Source of the DNA: Bacteroidales bacterium UBA3856 | GTDB lineage: Bacteria; Bacteroidota; Bacteroidia; Bacteroidales; UBA932 | Reading direction: 5' to 3' | Assembly: GCA_002392525.1 (NCBI GenBank) | Contig: DGHE01000010.1 | Location: 190-13,691, forward strand | Length of the DNA stretch: 13,502 bases | Shown: positions 1 through 8,412 of the stretch, piece after piece | Numbering within the stretch: the first letter of the stretch is position 1 | How the letters are laid out: each line of letters starts with the position of its first letter | The notes under the pieces: generated by a model | Seen by the model: the letters and a program-made list of their open reading frames with translations, nothing else | What the model was told of the DNA's origin: nothing | The model's database searches: none | Program-made: the position numbers and the translations under genes

Positions 1-1443
1 CCCAGTTCTGGCCGTCCTCGGCAAAAGCGTCCGGCGGGGCGCCGGCCTGACTGTCCAGATGGAACAGTTCCGGGTGCTGCCAGGCGTCCACGCTCACGCG
101 GGATACGCCAATGGGGAGGTCTCCTTTCAGGGCCACGCCATGCACATGCGCATACTGGACCGCCTCCCTGAGCTGGGCGTCCAGGATATACTGCAGAAAG
201 CAGTAGAACCCCACTTCTTCCGGATTCTCCTGAACAAAAGCCGTCACTTTGCGGGCACTGTACACAGCCATTTTGCCCCACTTCTCAAAGTCCGGGCTGC
301 CGTGCCGGTCGCGCAAGACGCTGAATACGGCATACGGAAGCAACCAGTCCTCGTTGGACTTTACAAAGGCCTTGTACTCCGGTGACTCCAGGGTCTTTTT
401 TCCCTTGGCACCCTTGTAAAGGTTTTTCATGAGTTCAAGTTTAGCGGTGTTCACCGCTTCGTAATCGATGGCCGGCAGGGCATTCAGTTCCTCCTTCCTG
501 GCCTTGTAGGCAGCATCTTCCTTCACGCCGGCGGCGGGCAGGTGGATAAACTGCGGATGCAGGGCAAAGGAGCTCACCGCGTTGTACGGATAGGAGTCCT
601 GCCAGGTATTCGTCATGGTGGTGTCGTTGATGGGCAGAATCTGCACAATGCTCTGACCGGCTTTTACCGCCCAGTCCACCAAGTGCTTGATGTCATTGAA
701 TTCGCCCACACCAAAGCTTTCCTCCGAGCGGAGGGAGAAGACGGGGACAGCCACGCCGGCGCCGCGCCAGGGGCGGGTGGGGAACTTAGGCAGGATATCG
801 GATATTACCAGCTGCGTATCCTGCGGGGGAACCTCCGCGAAGAAATGGTTGGGGCCTTCTTCCCACAGTTTGATTTCCAGGGTTTTGCTGTCCACGATGA
901 CAAACTTGTACTCCATCGGCTCGGAGATATCCAGGGAAATCACCCACCAGGGGAAGGTCGCATCCGAGAGCAGATGCACCTGCTTCCAGTCTCCCAGCTC
1001 GCGGCCGGAGCCCACCAGCGCCACAGACTCGCTGCTGCGGACCTCGGGGGCAGGGATGCGGATACACACGTTGCCAAGGCCCGGAGCCTCCTTGCGGGGA
1101 TGGCGGAAGGAAGCGCCGTCCGGGCGGCGGAAGATGACATCGCTGAAGGCCGATGAATAGAAGGCCGAGTTGGAAGGCCGCCCTTTCCACCGCGAACGGA
1201 CAATGATATTTTTCTGGGCAGACGGTGAGTGGAAACGATGGACGCGCCATTCGCGCTCCACCACCTTTCCCTCACGGACAACCTCGAAGGTGAAATGATC
1301 ACCGTCGTGGATGTCGCGGCCATTCAGCATGATTTGCCAGAGGCCTCCGAAGGAGTATTCCATGGGAATACGGCGTTTGCCGATGCGGAGCTGGATGTTT
1401 TCGCCCCACTGAGTATGATACTGGAGTTGGATGTTGGTGGTCA
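1..1443 (-). CDS. malQ: 4-alpha-glucanotransferase (GH77) with tandem CBM20, C-terminus outside window
   Basis: This is the N-terminal 481 codons of a disproportionating enzyme (amylomaltase) that transfers alpha-1,4-glucan segments during maltodextrin and glycogen use in the cytoplasm. Residues about 1-100 and 120-220 read as two CBM20-type starch-binding modules; the second contains GSGRELGDWKQ, a typical CBM20 signature. The GH77 domain starts near residue 230 (RGAGVAVPVFSLRSEESFGVGEF) and includes DSYPYNAVSSFALHP, KGDLPIGVSRVSVDAW and, at the window edge, AGAPPDAFAEDGQNWG, all characteristic of MalQ. The two-CBM20 layout is that of plant DPE2 and Bacteroidota MalQ rather than the shorter E. 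coli type. The catalytic acids lie beyond position 1, so activity cannot be judged here. The ATG at 1443 lies 18 bp after a good -7 promoter element. No signal peptide is seen. The gene is transcribed divergently from the SGNH-rsgA-MATE operon. Confidence 0.95.
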
Positions 1444-1461
1444 TAGTTGTGCGTTACTTTA

Positions 1462-1492
1462 CAAATTTAAGCACAAAGTGACGATTTACCAA
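1462..1492 (-). promoter_or_regulatory. malQ promoter (Bacteroidota -33/-7)
   Basis: On the minus strand TTG (1492-1490) is followed after 20 bp by TAAATTTG (1469-1462). This matches the Bacteroidota primary-sigma consensus TTG-N17-23-TAnnTTTG. The -7 element ends 18 bp before the malQ ATG, giving a predicted 5' UTR of roughly 12 nt. Confidence 0.65.
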
Positions 1493-1529
1493 CGGCTCAC
1501 AGGTACTTTTGTGCCGAACCGCTTAATAA

Positions 1530-1562
1530 TTGCGACGAATGAATCAAAAATTCGTATTTTTG
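1530..1562 (+). promoter_or_regulatory. Promoter of the SGNH-rsgA-MATE operon
   Basis: TTG (1530-1532), a 22-bp spacer and TATTTTTG (1555-1562) fit the Bacteroidota TAnnTTTG promoter. The element ends 20 bp before the ATG at 1583. A second -7-like match, TACTTTTG (1504-1511), lacks a convincing -33 partner. The divergent malQ promoter lies in the same 139-bp intergenic region. Confidence 0.6.
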
Positions 1563-1582
1563 TATCACTGAAACTGACGAAA

Positions 1583-2656
1583 ATGAAAAAATTGTTGCTG
1601 AGTGTTATGCTCCTCCTGTGCGGTCTCGCTGTCCGGGCACAGGAAGGATATGTATATACGGACGCTTCTGCCTTCCCCGTTTACGGCAAGGCACACAGCG
1701 AGGAAGGTCCCCGTTACCGCCGGCTGCCGGAACGCCTCCACGGCGTAATCCGGGACCAGCTCTGGAACCTCGGCACCAACTCGGCCGGGCTCTATATCCG
1801 CTTCCGCACCAGTGCGCCCTCCATCTATGCCCGCTGGACCAACACGGGTTACCACATGCCGCACATGACCGACTGCGCCGTGGGCGGCCTGGACCTCTAT
1901 GCCCGCATAGACGGCCAGTGGCGGTTCGTGGGCTCGGGCTTCGAATGGGGGGCCATCAAGGCCGATCACCAGAAAAAACTGGTGGGGAACATGGAGCCTC
2001 AGGAACGGGAATACATGCTGTACCTGGCCCTTTATGACGAAGTGAAATCCCTGGAGCTGGGCGTCCCGGAAGGTTATACGCTGGAGCAGCCCCTCGTGGA
2101 AAGCCCGGTCGCAGACAGCCCTGTTGTCACATACGGCACTTCCATCCTGCAGGGCGGCTGCGCCTCGCGTCCCGGCATGGCCCACACCAATATCCTGGCC
2201 CGGCGCCTGGACCGAACCGTCATTAATCTGGGCTTCAGCGGCAATGCCTTCCTGGACCTGGAGATTGCGGAACTTATGGCCTCGGTGGAAAAACCGGCCG
2301 TGTATGTACTGGACTATGTACCCAACGCAAAGCCCGCGCGCATCCGGGAAAACGGAGAGAAGTTCTACCGCATCTTAAGGAATGCACACCCGTCTACTCC
2401 CATCATCTTTGTAGAAGATCCCCTCTTTCCCCACGGTATTGTAGATAAGGCCATCGCCGAGGAAGTCCGTGGAAAGAACGAAGCCCAGAAGGCCCTGTTT
2501 GAGAGCCTGCAGGCCGCCGGCGAGAAAAACATCTACTACCTCGGGGCGGAAGGCATGACCCTTCCCGAGGATTTTGTGGACGGCGTCCACTTCACCGACC
2601 AGGGCATGGTCCATTACGTGGAACACCTCCTGCCCCTTCTGGAGAGCGTGCTGTAA
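1583..2656 (+). CDS. Secreted SGNH/GDSL hydrolase (GxDLY plus GDSL-like domain)
   Basis: A 357-aa exported esterase/lipase-type hydrolase. Residues 1-19 form a Sec signal peptide (MKKLLLSVMLLLCGLAVRA, cut before Q20). The C13 context lacks a proper lipobox, so the protein is probably periplasmic or secreted rather than a lipoprotein. The N-terminal beta domain carries the GxDLY signature at residues 102-106. The catalytic domain has block I GTSI with likely nucleophile S187, block II GFSGN (217-221) with oxyanion G/N, and block V DGVH with D333 and H336 completing the triad. Related proteins act as carbohydrate or acyl esterases; the substrate cannot be read from sequence. The ATG at 1583 was chosen because it begins the signal peptide and follows the promoter, although the frame is open further upstream (to 1229). 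The stop codon overlaps the rsgA start (TAATG), so the genes are likely translationally coupled, with no obvious functional link. Confidence 0.88.
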   Translation: MKKLLLSVMLLLCGLAVRAQEGYVYTDASAFPVYGKAHSEEGPRYRRLPERLHGVIRDQLWNLGTNSAGLYIRFRTSAPSIYARWTNTGYHMPHMTDCAVGGLDLYARIDGQWRFVGSGFEWGAIKADHQKKLVGNMEPQEREYMLYLALYDEVKSLELGVPEGYTLEQPLVESPVADSPVVTYGTSILQGGCASRPGMAHTNILARRLDRTVINLGFSGNAFLDLEIAELMASVEKPAVYVLDYVPNAKPARIRENGEKFYRILRNAHPSTPIIFVEDPLFPHGIVDKAIAEEVRGKNEAQKALFESLQAAGEKNIYYLGAEGMTLPEDFVDGVHFTDQGMVHYVEHLLPLLESVL

Positions 2657-3573
2657 TGGAAGCCACGGTCGTCAAGAACGCGGGCAGCCATTACCTGCTG
2701 TCTCCCCTGCCGGAATGGAAACTGTTTCCGGCCGTGCTGCGCGGTAAAATCCGCCTCAAGGGCAGTTCCATCACCAACCCCATCGCCGTGGGAGATCATG
2801 TTCTGTACGACATGGACGGGGACACCGCCGTCATCACGGAGGTACTTCCCCGCCGCAACTACCTCATCCGGCGCTCTACCAACCTGTCCCGGCAGGCGCA
2901 CATCATCGCCGCCAACCTGGACCGCGCCTACGTAGTGGTTTCCCTGTATTTTCCGGAGGTAAAACTCCCCTTCCTGGACCGCATCCTCGTCACCTGCGAA
3001 CTCTACGGCATACCCGCCACCATCGTCCTTTCCAAGACCGACATGTACCGGGAAATCGCAGCCGAAGAAATCGCGCATTTCCGCGCCATCTACGAGGGCG
3101 CCGGATATCCGGTCCTGGAAACGTCCGTGCGCACCGGAGAAGGCATCGAAGCGCTCCGGAAAGCATGCGAGGGGCACGTCAACCTGTTTTCCGGAGAGTC
3201 CGGCGTAGGAAAATCGTCTCTTATCAAGGCCCTGGACCCTTCACTGGATCCCAAGGTTGGCGTCATATCGGCCGCCCACCTGCAGGGAAAACACACCACC
3301 TCGCTCTACGAGATGTACCCGCTCTCTTCTGGCGGCTATGTCATTGACTCCCCCGGCATTCGCGGCTTCGGCCTGGTCGACGTGGAAAAAGAGGAAATCG
3401 CCCGGTATTTCCCGGAAATGCTGCGGGTTGCGGAGGGTTGTCGCTTCACGCCTTGTACCCATACCCACGAGCCCGGCTGCGCCGTCAAGGCGGCCGTAGA
3501 CGCGGGGATCATTCCCCCGGAGCGGTACAACTCCTATCTGGGCATGCTGGAAGAGGACAAGAAATTCCGATGA
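2656..3573 (+). CDS. rsgA: Ribosome small-subunit-dependent GTPase A
   Basis: A 305-aa circularly permuted GTPase (YjeQ/RsgA) that acts in late 30S subunit maturation. An N-terminal OB-fold (about 1-70) precedes the GTPase motifs in permuted order: G4 at 126-129, the P-loop GESGVGKS at 180-187, then G3 DSPGIR at 231-236. A C-terminal zinc finger has ligands C262, C267, H269 and C275 (C-x4-C-x-H-x5-C, the same spacing as in E. coli RsgA). Length is typical for Bacteroidota. The G4 motif reads SKTD instead of NKxD, a conservative change at the guanine-contacting Asn that is worth checking in relatives. The ATG at 2656 shares one base with the upstream stop. The TGA at 3571-3573 overlaps the next ATG by ATGA, placing rsgA as the middle gene of a tightly packed operon. 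Confidence 0.95.
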   Translation: MEATVVKNAGSHYLLSPLPEWKLFPAVLRGKIRLKGSSITNPIAVGDHVLYDMDGDTAVITEVLPRRNYLIRRSTNLSRQAHIIAANLDRAYVVVSLYFPEVKLPFLDRILVTCELYGIPATIVLSKTDMYREIAAEEIAHFRAIYEGAGYPVLETSVRTGEGIEALRKACEGHVNLFSGESGVGKSSLIKALDPSLDPKVGVISAAHLQGKHTTSLYEMYPLSSGGYVIDSPGIRGFGLVDVEKEEIARYFPEMLRVAEGCRFTPCTHTHEPGCAVKAAVDAGIIPPERYNSYLGMLEEDKKFR

Positions 3574-4940
3574 AACTCAGCCGCGAAATCCTTCGCCTGG
3601 CAGTTCCCAGCATTCTGGCCAACATCACTGTTCCCCTGGTGGGTATGGTGGACATTGCCGTGGTGGGACACCTGCCCGTAGAGTCATCGGCCACCCTCAT
3701 TGGCGGCATCTCCATCGGCACCATGCTCTTTGACCTGCTGTACTGGAACTTCGGATTCCTCCGGGCCGGGACGGGCGGGCTCACGGCGCAGGCCTACGGA
3801 CGGGGAGAAGAGACTGGCGGCATCCTGGAGCGTGCCCTCCGCATAGCACTGCTCTCGGGGCTGGCGCTCATCGGCCTGCAATGGGCTGTTACCCAGCTGG
3901 CATTCCTTCTGGTAGACTGTTCGCCCGAGGTACAGACGCTGGCTACGCAGTATTTCCACATCCGCATCTGGGCGGCTCCGGCCACGTTGTCGCTCTTTGC
4001 GTTCAAAGGATGGTTCATCGGCCTGCAGGATTCCGTGCGTCCCATGACGGCCGACCTCCTGGTGAACGGAATCAACATCGGCCTTTCCATCTGGCTGGGC
4101 TTTGAGCTGGGATTCGTGGGGGTGGCCATCGGCACGGCTGCTGCCCAGTGGTGCGGCTTCCTCTATTGCACCCTGGCCGCCCGCCACCGTTTGCGCACCG
4201 GCCGTAAATCCCTCATCCTTAGCAGTTTACGTTTTTCTCTTTCGCCTGTCCAGCCTAAAGAGAAAAACTTAACTAACTATAACACAGCGAGTTATAGTGC
4301 GAGCGACTTTTTCACGCTGAACCGGGATTTGTTCCTGCGGTCGCTCGTGCTCATTGCCGTGTACATTGGTTTTACGGTGCTGAGCGCGCGGTACGGGGAC
4401 CTCATGCTGGCCGTCAGCGCCATCCTGATGAAGCTGCTCATGATCTTCAGCTATTTCACCGACGGGTTTGCCTATGCCGGCGAGGCCCTTGCGGGCAAGT
4501 TCATCGGGCAGGGGCGGGCCGATGGCCTACGCGCCACCATCCGCCAGACGTTCGCGTGGAGCGGCGGCGTGGCGGCCCTGTTCATGGTGCTCTACGGTGC
4601 GTGCGGCGTGCCGCTTTTCCGCCTCATGACCTCTGACGCAGCGGTAGTGGAAGCCGGCCGGCAGTTCTTGCCGTGGCTGCTTCTGATGCCCCCCATCGGC
4701 TGCGCTGCCTTCATGTGGGACGGAATCTATATCGGCGCCACCGCATCAAAAGAGCTCAGAAACAGTACGCTTCTTTGCGCTGCGGGCTTTTTTGCCGTAT
4801 GGCTATGCGGCCTGGCGCTTTTTGGCGGCCGCTCGGTGGCACCCGAAACCGCCATCCACATTCTCATGGCCGCATACTTTACGCACCTTGCGGTGCGAAC
4901 CATTTACCTCACGGCAAGAAAAAGCGCAGTACATATCTAA
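3570..4940 (+). CDS. MATE family efflux transporter (DinF-like)
   Basis: A 456-aa inner-membrane multidrug/toxin extrusion transporter, probably a cation-coupled antiporter of the DinF branch; the substrate is unknown. It begins MKLSREILRLAVPSILANI and shows about 12 hydrophobic segments. The characteristic loop GTGGLTAQAYGRG follows TM2, and the second half restarts at FFTLNRDLFLRSL. The ATG at 3570 overlaps the rsgA stop (ATGA) and matches the usual MATE N-terminus; the frame also runs upstream inside rsgA to 3438, but that is shadow. The cytoplasmic linker between the two six-helix halves (residues about 218-246) is unusually long, Ser/Asn-rich and encoded by an AT-rich palindromic stretch with rare TTA codons (see the repeat entry). 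The gene ends at a convergent terminator. Confidence 0.92.
   Translation: MKLSREILRLAVPSILANITVPLVGMVDIAVVGHLPVESSATLIGGISIGTMLFDLLYWNFGFLRAGTGGLTAQAYGRGEETGGILERALRIALLSGLALIGLQWAVTQLAFLLVDCSPEVQTLATQYFHIRIWAAPATLSLFAFKGWFIGLQDSVRPMTADLLVNGINIGLSIWLGFELGFVGVAIGTAAAQWCGFLYCTLAARHRLRTGRKSLILSSLRFSLSPVQPKEKNLTNYNTASYSASDFFTLNRDLFLRSLVLIAVYIGFTVLSARYGDLMLAVSAILMKLLMIFSYFTDGFAYAGEALAGKFIGQGRADGLRATIRQTFAWSGGVAALFMVLYGACGVPLFRLMTSDAAVVEAGRQFLPWLLLMPPIGCAAFMWDGIYIGATASKELRNSTLLCAAGFFAVWLCGLALFGGRSVAPETAIHILMAAYFTHLAVRTIYLTARKSAVHI
4221..4310 (+). repeat. AT-rich double-palindrome segment inside the MATE gene
   Basis: There are two perfect inverted repeats back to back. The first has 12-nt arms, GTTTTTCTCTTT (4231-4242) and AAAGAGAAAAAC (4257-4268), around a 14-nt loop. 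The second has 8-nt arms, ACTATAAC (4276-4283) and GTTATAGT (4291-4298), around a 7-nt loop. The segment is clearly more AT-rich than the surrounding gene and keeps the reading frame open. It encodes the extra linker between transporter halves. It may be a small palindromic element inserted in frame; no second copy is seen in this window. Confidence 0.6.
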
Positions 4941-4985
4941 AAAAAATCCCCGCTTCCAGAGATGGAGGCGGGGATTATTATAGCA
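4938..4985. terminator. Bidirectional intrinsic terminator between MATE and TonB receptor genes
   Basis: A 14-bp stem (4945-4958 with 4963-4976, one G-U wobble) closes on a GAGA tetraloop (4959-4962). Eight A residues (4939-4946) precede it, giving a T-tract on the minus strand, so it is strongest as the receptor gene's terminator. On the plus strand it is followed by ATTATTATAG, a weaker tail for the MATE operon. The MATE stop codon abuts the A-tract. Confidence 0.85.
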
Positions 4986-4999
4986 GTTTTCTAAGAGAC

Positions 5000-7900
5000 T
5001 TAGAAGGAGTAGCGGACGTTCAGGAGCATCTGCCAGGTGGAAGCAAGGCCGTTCATGGGCTTCCAGGTAGGAGCAGTGAACGTGTATTTACCGCCCTCAT
5101 ATTTGAGGATAGCATTGGAGCTCAGCGTCTGGTAAACACCCCAGTTGCTGTTGAGCATGTTACCGAGGTTCTTGATATCCAGGCCCACCTCGATGGTCTG
5201 CTTCTTGCCGGCGATGTTAAAGTACACCTCCTGGGCAACGCGGACGTTGATGCGGTTCAGGAAAGGAGCCACCATGCCGTTACGCTCGCTGTACTGGCCG
5301 CGGTGCTTGCTCAGATACTTGTCGGAAGCGATGAACTCTTCGTAGGCAAGCTTGTTGCCGGCATCGGCGAAAGGCATGCTTTCCAGCTGCTCGGCAGTAG
5401 GGATGTAGATGAGCTGGGAAGCCTTACCGGCACCGCTCACGTTGTTCATGAGGTAGCTGAAGCGGCTGTAGCTGTAGTTACCCATGTAGGCAATATTGTA
5501 GCCCTCATAGAAAGCGCTCAGCTTGGTAGCGGTGTGACGGCCTTCGCCAATGGTGTAGGAAGCGTTGGCGATCACACGGTTAGGGGATACATAGTAGGCG
5601 TAACCCAGCATAGGCTCGTTGACGCCGTTGATGGTCTGGATGTTACCAAATTCGGAGATCTGGTCACCGGCACCGTCGGAGAGAGTCTTGGAACCGCTGC
5701 GGGTGTAGGCGGCGGAAAGGTCGAGACCGAAGGGGAAGGACTTGCTCAGCTGAGCGGTAACGGAGTAGTAGATACCGTGACCGGCATTGTTCACATTGTG
5801 CACATAGTAGCCGTTCATGGTCTTGCCCTCGCTGTTCTTTACGCCTTCGGCCACCCACTTGTTGCGGGTCTCAGGCTCGCCGGGAAGCTGGACGGTGCCC
5901 TCCTGCTTGTAGCCGAGGGAAGTAGCGTAAACCTCGTTGAAGTTGTAGCTGAAGATACCTTCGACAGAACCCTTGATACCCCAAGGCAGTTTCACGTCAA
6001 CACCCAGGGAAGTCTTCCAGGAAGCAGGCATCTTGAGGTCTTTGGCGAGAATGGTGGTGCTGGTAGGAGCCGTCAGGGCTTTCTTCTCCCAGCCACCCTT
6101 GCTGTTCCAAAGATTGTTGATGATATCGGAACGGTCTGCGTAGAAAGCAGGAACGTCGGAATTCTTCTTGGCAATGTACTGATACTGCAGCACGTTGGAG
6201 TTACCCATGGCAGAAACCAGCCACACGTTGGGGATACGGCCGGTGAAGATACCGGTACCGCCACGGACAACCAGGGAACGGTCCTTCAGGACATCCCAGT
6301 TGAAGCCGATACGGGGAGACACGCTGACAGTGGTCTTGGGAAGGTCAGCGGTGGAAAGGCCGGCGAAAGAGCTGTTCGGATTATTCTCAGCTACTTTGGC
6401 GAAGTCCTCGTTGAGGTTGTTGTTCGGGTTTTTGACGATGGGCATTTCGAGACGCAGACCGGCGGTAAGCTTGAAGTAAGGAGAGAAGGTAATCTCGTCC
6501 TGAGCGTACAGGGAAGCCTGGGAGTAGTCGAAGGTAGGATAGGTCTGGGCGGTAGGATCCTCCAGGTTGGCGTGGGTAATCATGAAGGCGGAAGCCATAG
6601 GCTTGGTGCCCTTGCTCTCCACGTCGGTCTTGAAGGAATCCCAGCTGTCATAGATGTACCAGCCGGCGCCACCCTGCATGAAGCCGTTCTTGGCGCGGTT
6701 CCACTCGAACTGGGCACCTACGATGATGTTGTTGATGCCGGCGTTGAAGCTGTACTCGTCGGTAGCGGTGACGGTGTTCACGTCACGGAGGTTACCGTAG
6801 GTGAAGGGATCGATACCGATGGTGGTAAGGACACCATACTTGTCATTGCTGCCAGTGGGCATACCATCGTTGGACATGATGTCTACCGTGGGGAAGGTGC
6901 TGCCCTCGTAGGAACGGGGCTCGAACTGGTGGGAGTAAGCCACACGCAGCATGTTGTTGCCCTTGCCCAGACGGGAGTTGAGCTCGGCGGCGATGGAGGT
7001 GAAGTTCTGCTCCTGATAGTAACGGGCGGCCTCATAGAAGAGAGCGTAAACGCTCTGGCGGCCGGCGCTGTTGCGGTTGAAGGAAACGTCCTCGCCGTTA
7101 GGGCCGACGAAGGAGGAATCGTTACCGCCTACGGGGCTCATGGAAGTAGAAGGCATGGAGGAGTAGAAGTTCTTGGTGTGGCTGAAGCGGACATTGAGAC
7201 GGTTGGCGTCGTTGATGTTCCAGTCCAGACGGGCCATTACCTTCCAGTCCGGAGTCTTGAGGTCGTAACCCTGGTAGCGTCCGGGGTTGTAACCGAATTT
7301 CTCCTGAACGTAGGCAGCCATGGCATCCATCTGCTCAACGGTAGGACGGTTGGTAGAAACGCTGGCACCCCACTCTTCGGATGTGCTCTCGCGGGCTACG
7401 CGGGTAGAACCGGCAGCGGTATCGAAGGTGTACTCACCGTTCACGAAGAAGAAGAGTTTGTTCTTGATGATGGGGCCGCCGATGGTGGCACCGATGGTGT
7501 GGTTCAGGCTCTTGCTGCGTTTTACATCCTTACCGGCCACCTTGTAACCGTTGAAAGCGTCAGCGGTGTAGTAGTCGTATACGGAAGCGTGCCACTCGTT
7601 GGTACCGGACTTGGTCACAGCGTTGATGGAGCCGCCGGTGAAACCGCTCTGGCGGACATCGAAAGGAGTGACGTTCACGTTGATCTGCTCCAGGGCGTCC
7701 AGGGAGATAGGAGAACCGCCGGCAGGGAGGTTCTGGCCGATACCGAAGGCGTTGTTGAAAGCAGCACCGTCAACGGTGACGGAGGAACCGCGGTAGTTGC
7801 CGCCGCCCACTGCGAAACCGCTGGTGGAGGAAGAGGCCTGGGGAGTGAGGGCCATGATGTCGTTCATGCTGCGGGAAACCGTAGGGATGCTCTGAATCTG

Positions 7901-8329
7901 GCGGGAGGTGATGCTGGTGGCAGCACCATTGCGCTCGCGGCGGAAACGGGACTCATCGGCTACGACCACAGCTTCGGCGAGCTGCTCGGAAGCTTCTGCC
8001 ATCCAGGCGTCCAGAGTGGTCTGTTCACCCAGCTGCAGGGTAACATCGTTAAAGATGACAGTCTGGTAACCCATGTTGGAGATTTCGATGGTGTAGGGAC
8101 CGCCGGCACGCATGCCGGAGAGGAAATAACGACCATCTACATTGGTAATGGCACCATAAGTGGTACCGGAAGGAGTGTGGGTTGCAATAACTGCAGCACC
8201 GATCACAGTTTCTCCCTTTTCATCGGTAATGACACCGCCGAGGGAGGAGGTGGTCACCTGAGCATAGGCGACGCCGCTCGCAATCAGCGTAGTGACTGCA
8301 AGCAGAAGAGTTTTGAAGAGATTCTTCAT
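5000..8329 (-). CDS. TonB-dependent outer-membrane receptor, Oar-like, with carboxypeptidase-regulatory-like domain
   Basis: An 1109-aa outer-membrane beta-barrel transporter. Residues 1-23 are a Sec signal peptide (cut after AYA). Residues about 25-110 are a carboxypeptidase-regulatory-like beta-sandwich (GGVITDEKGETVIGAAV ... NVDGRYFLSGM). A possible TonB box follows (AEAVVVADES, about 119-127), then the plug domain (about 130-245) with SVTVDGAAFNNAFG and the Oar-type motif TPFDVRQSGFTGGSINAV. The rest is barrel, ending in LLNVRYSF with the C-terminal Phe expected for BAM recognition. No SusD partner or glycan enzymes are adjacent, so it is not a standard polysaccharide-utilization locus. 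Oar-like receptors have been linked to adhesion and protein export as well as uptake; the ligand is unknown here. The gene contains no TTA, CTA or TCA codon, suggesting strong codon selection and high expression. The ATG at 8329 lies 57 bp from a -7 element. Confidence 0.93.
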   Translation of the reverse strand: MKNLFKTLLLAVTTLIASGVAYAQVTTSSLGGVITDEKGETVIGAAVIATHTPSGTTYGAITNVDGRYFLSGMRAGGPYTIEISNMGYQTVIFNDVTLQLGEQTTLDAWMAEASEQLAEAVVVADESRFRRERNGAATSITSRQIQSIPTVSRSMNDIMALTPQASSSTSGFAVGGGNYRGSSVTVDGAAFNNAFGIGQNLPAGGSPISLDALEQINVNVTPFDVRQSGFTGGSINAVTKSGTNEWHASVYDYYTADAFNGYKVAGKDVKRSKSLNHTIGATIGGPIIKNKLFFFVNGEYTFDTAAGSTRVARESTSEEWGASVSTNRPTVEQMDAMAAYVQEKFGYNPGRYQGYDLKTPDWKVMARLDWNINDANRLNVRFSHTKNFYSSMPSTSMSPVGGNDSSFVGPNGEDVSFNRNSAGRQSVYALFYEAARYYQEQNFTSIAAELNSRLGKGNNMLRVAYSHQFEPRSYEGSTFPTVDIMSNDGMPTGSNDKYGVLTTIGIDPFTYGNLRDVNTVTATDEYSFNAGINNIIVGAQFEWNRAKNGFMQGGAGWYIYDSWDSFKTDVESKGTKPMASAFMITHANLEDPTAQTYPTFDYSQASLYAQDEITFSPYFKLTAGLRLEMPIVKNPNNNLNEDFAKVAENNPNSSFAGLSTADLPKTTVSVSPRIGFNWDVLKDRSLVVRGGTGIFTGRIPNVWLVSAMGNSNVLQYQYIAKKNSDVPAFYADRSDIINNLWNSKGGWEKKALTAPTSTTILAKDLKMPASWKTSLGVDVKLPWGIKGSVEGIFSYNFNEVYATSLGYKQEGTVQLPGEPETRNKWVAEGVKNSEGKTMNGYYVHNVNNAGHGIYYSVTAQLSKSFPFGLDLSAAYTRSGSKTLSDGAGDQISEFGNIQTINGVNEPMLGYAYYVSPNRVIANASYTIGEGRHTATKLSAFYEGYNIAYMGNYSYSRFSYLMNNVSGAGKASQLIYIPTAEQLESMPFADAGNKLAYEEFIASDKYLSKHRGQYSERNGMVAPFLNRINVRVAQEVYFNIAGKKQTIEVGLDIKNLGNMLNSNWGVYQTLSSNAILKYEGGKYTFTAPTWKPMNGLASTWQMLLNVRYSF

Positions 8330-8386
8330 AAATAATAATAGGTAGAATAAATATTGATACTAACGTATTCTCCACTAAAACGGCCG

Positions 8387-8412
8387 CAAAGATAATACTT
8401 TTTAAGGACAAA
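8387..8412 (-). promoter_or_regulatory. Candidate promoter of the TonB receptor gene
   Basis: The minus strand reads TTTG (8412-8409), a 14-bp spacer, then TATCTTTG (8394-8387), the Bacteroidota -7 element. The spacer is shorter than the usual 17-23 bp, though the adjoining T-tract could supply the -33 contact. That T-tract is also the tail of the metK terminator, so the two signals overlap. The predicted 5' UTR is about 50 nt and AT-rich. Confidence 0.5.

Noticed and set aside
542..1160. Overlapping plus-strand frames opposite malQ
   Set aside because: MalQ is continuous and well conserved on the minus strand; these frames have no promoter and no family likeness.
1504..1511. TACTTTTG as a second promoter for the SGNH operon
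   Set aside because: No TTG/TTTG at the right distance; the element at 1555-1562 is closer to the start and better supported.
1229..1582. A 118-residue N-terminal extension for the SGNH hydrolase
   Set aside because: It would run through malQ and both promoters and bury the clear signal peptide that begins at 1583.
3438..3569. A 44-residue N-terminal extension for the MATE protein
   Set aside because: It lies inside rsgA in another frame and is basic and low in hydrophobicity; the ATG at 3570 gives the standard MATE N-terminus.
4231..4298. Palindromes in the MATE gene as an internal terminator
   Set aside because: No T-tract follows either hairpin and the reading frame continues through into conserved transporter sequence.
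5000..8329. SusC of a polysaccharide-utilization locus
   Set aside because: There is no SusD, sensor or glycoside hydrolase next to it, and the plug motifs are Oar-like rather than SusC-like.
4673..8335. A 1220-codon open frame on the plus strand
   Set aside because: It is in exact codon register opposite the TonB receptor, has no recognisable domains, overlaps the MATE gene end and a strong terminator, and is explained by codon bias in the receptor gene.
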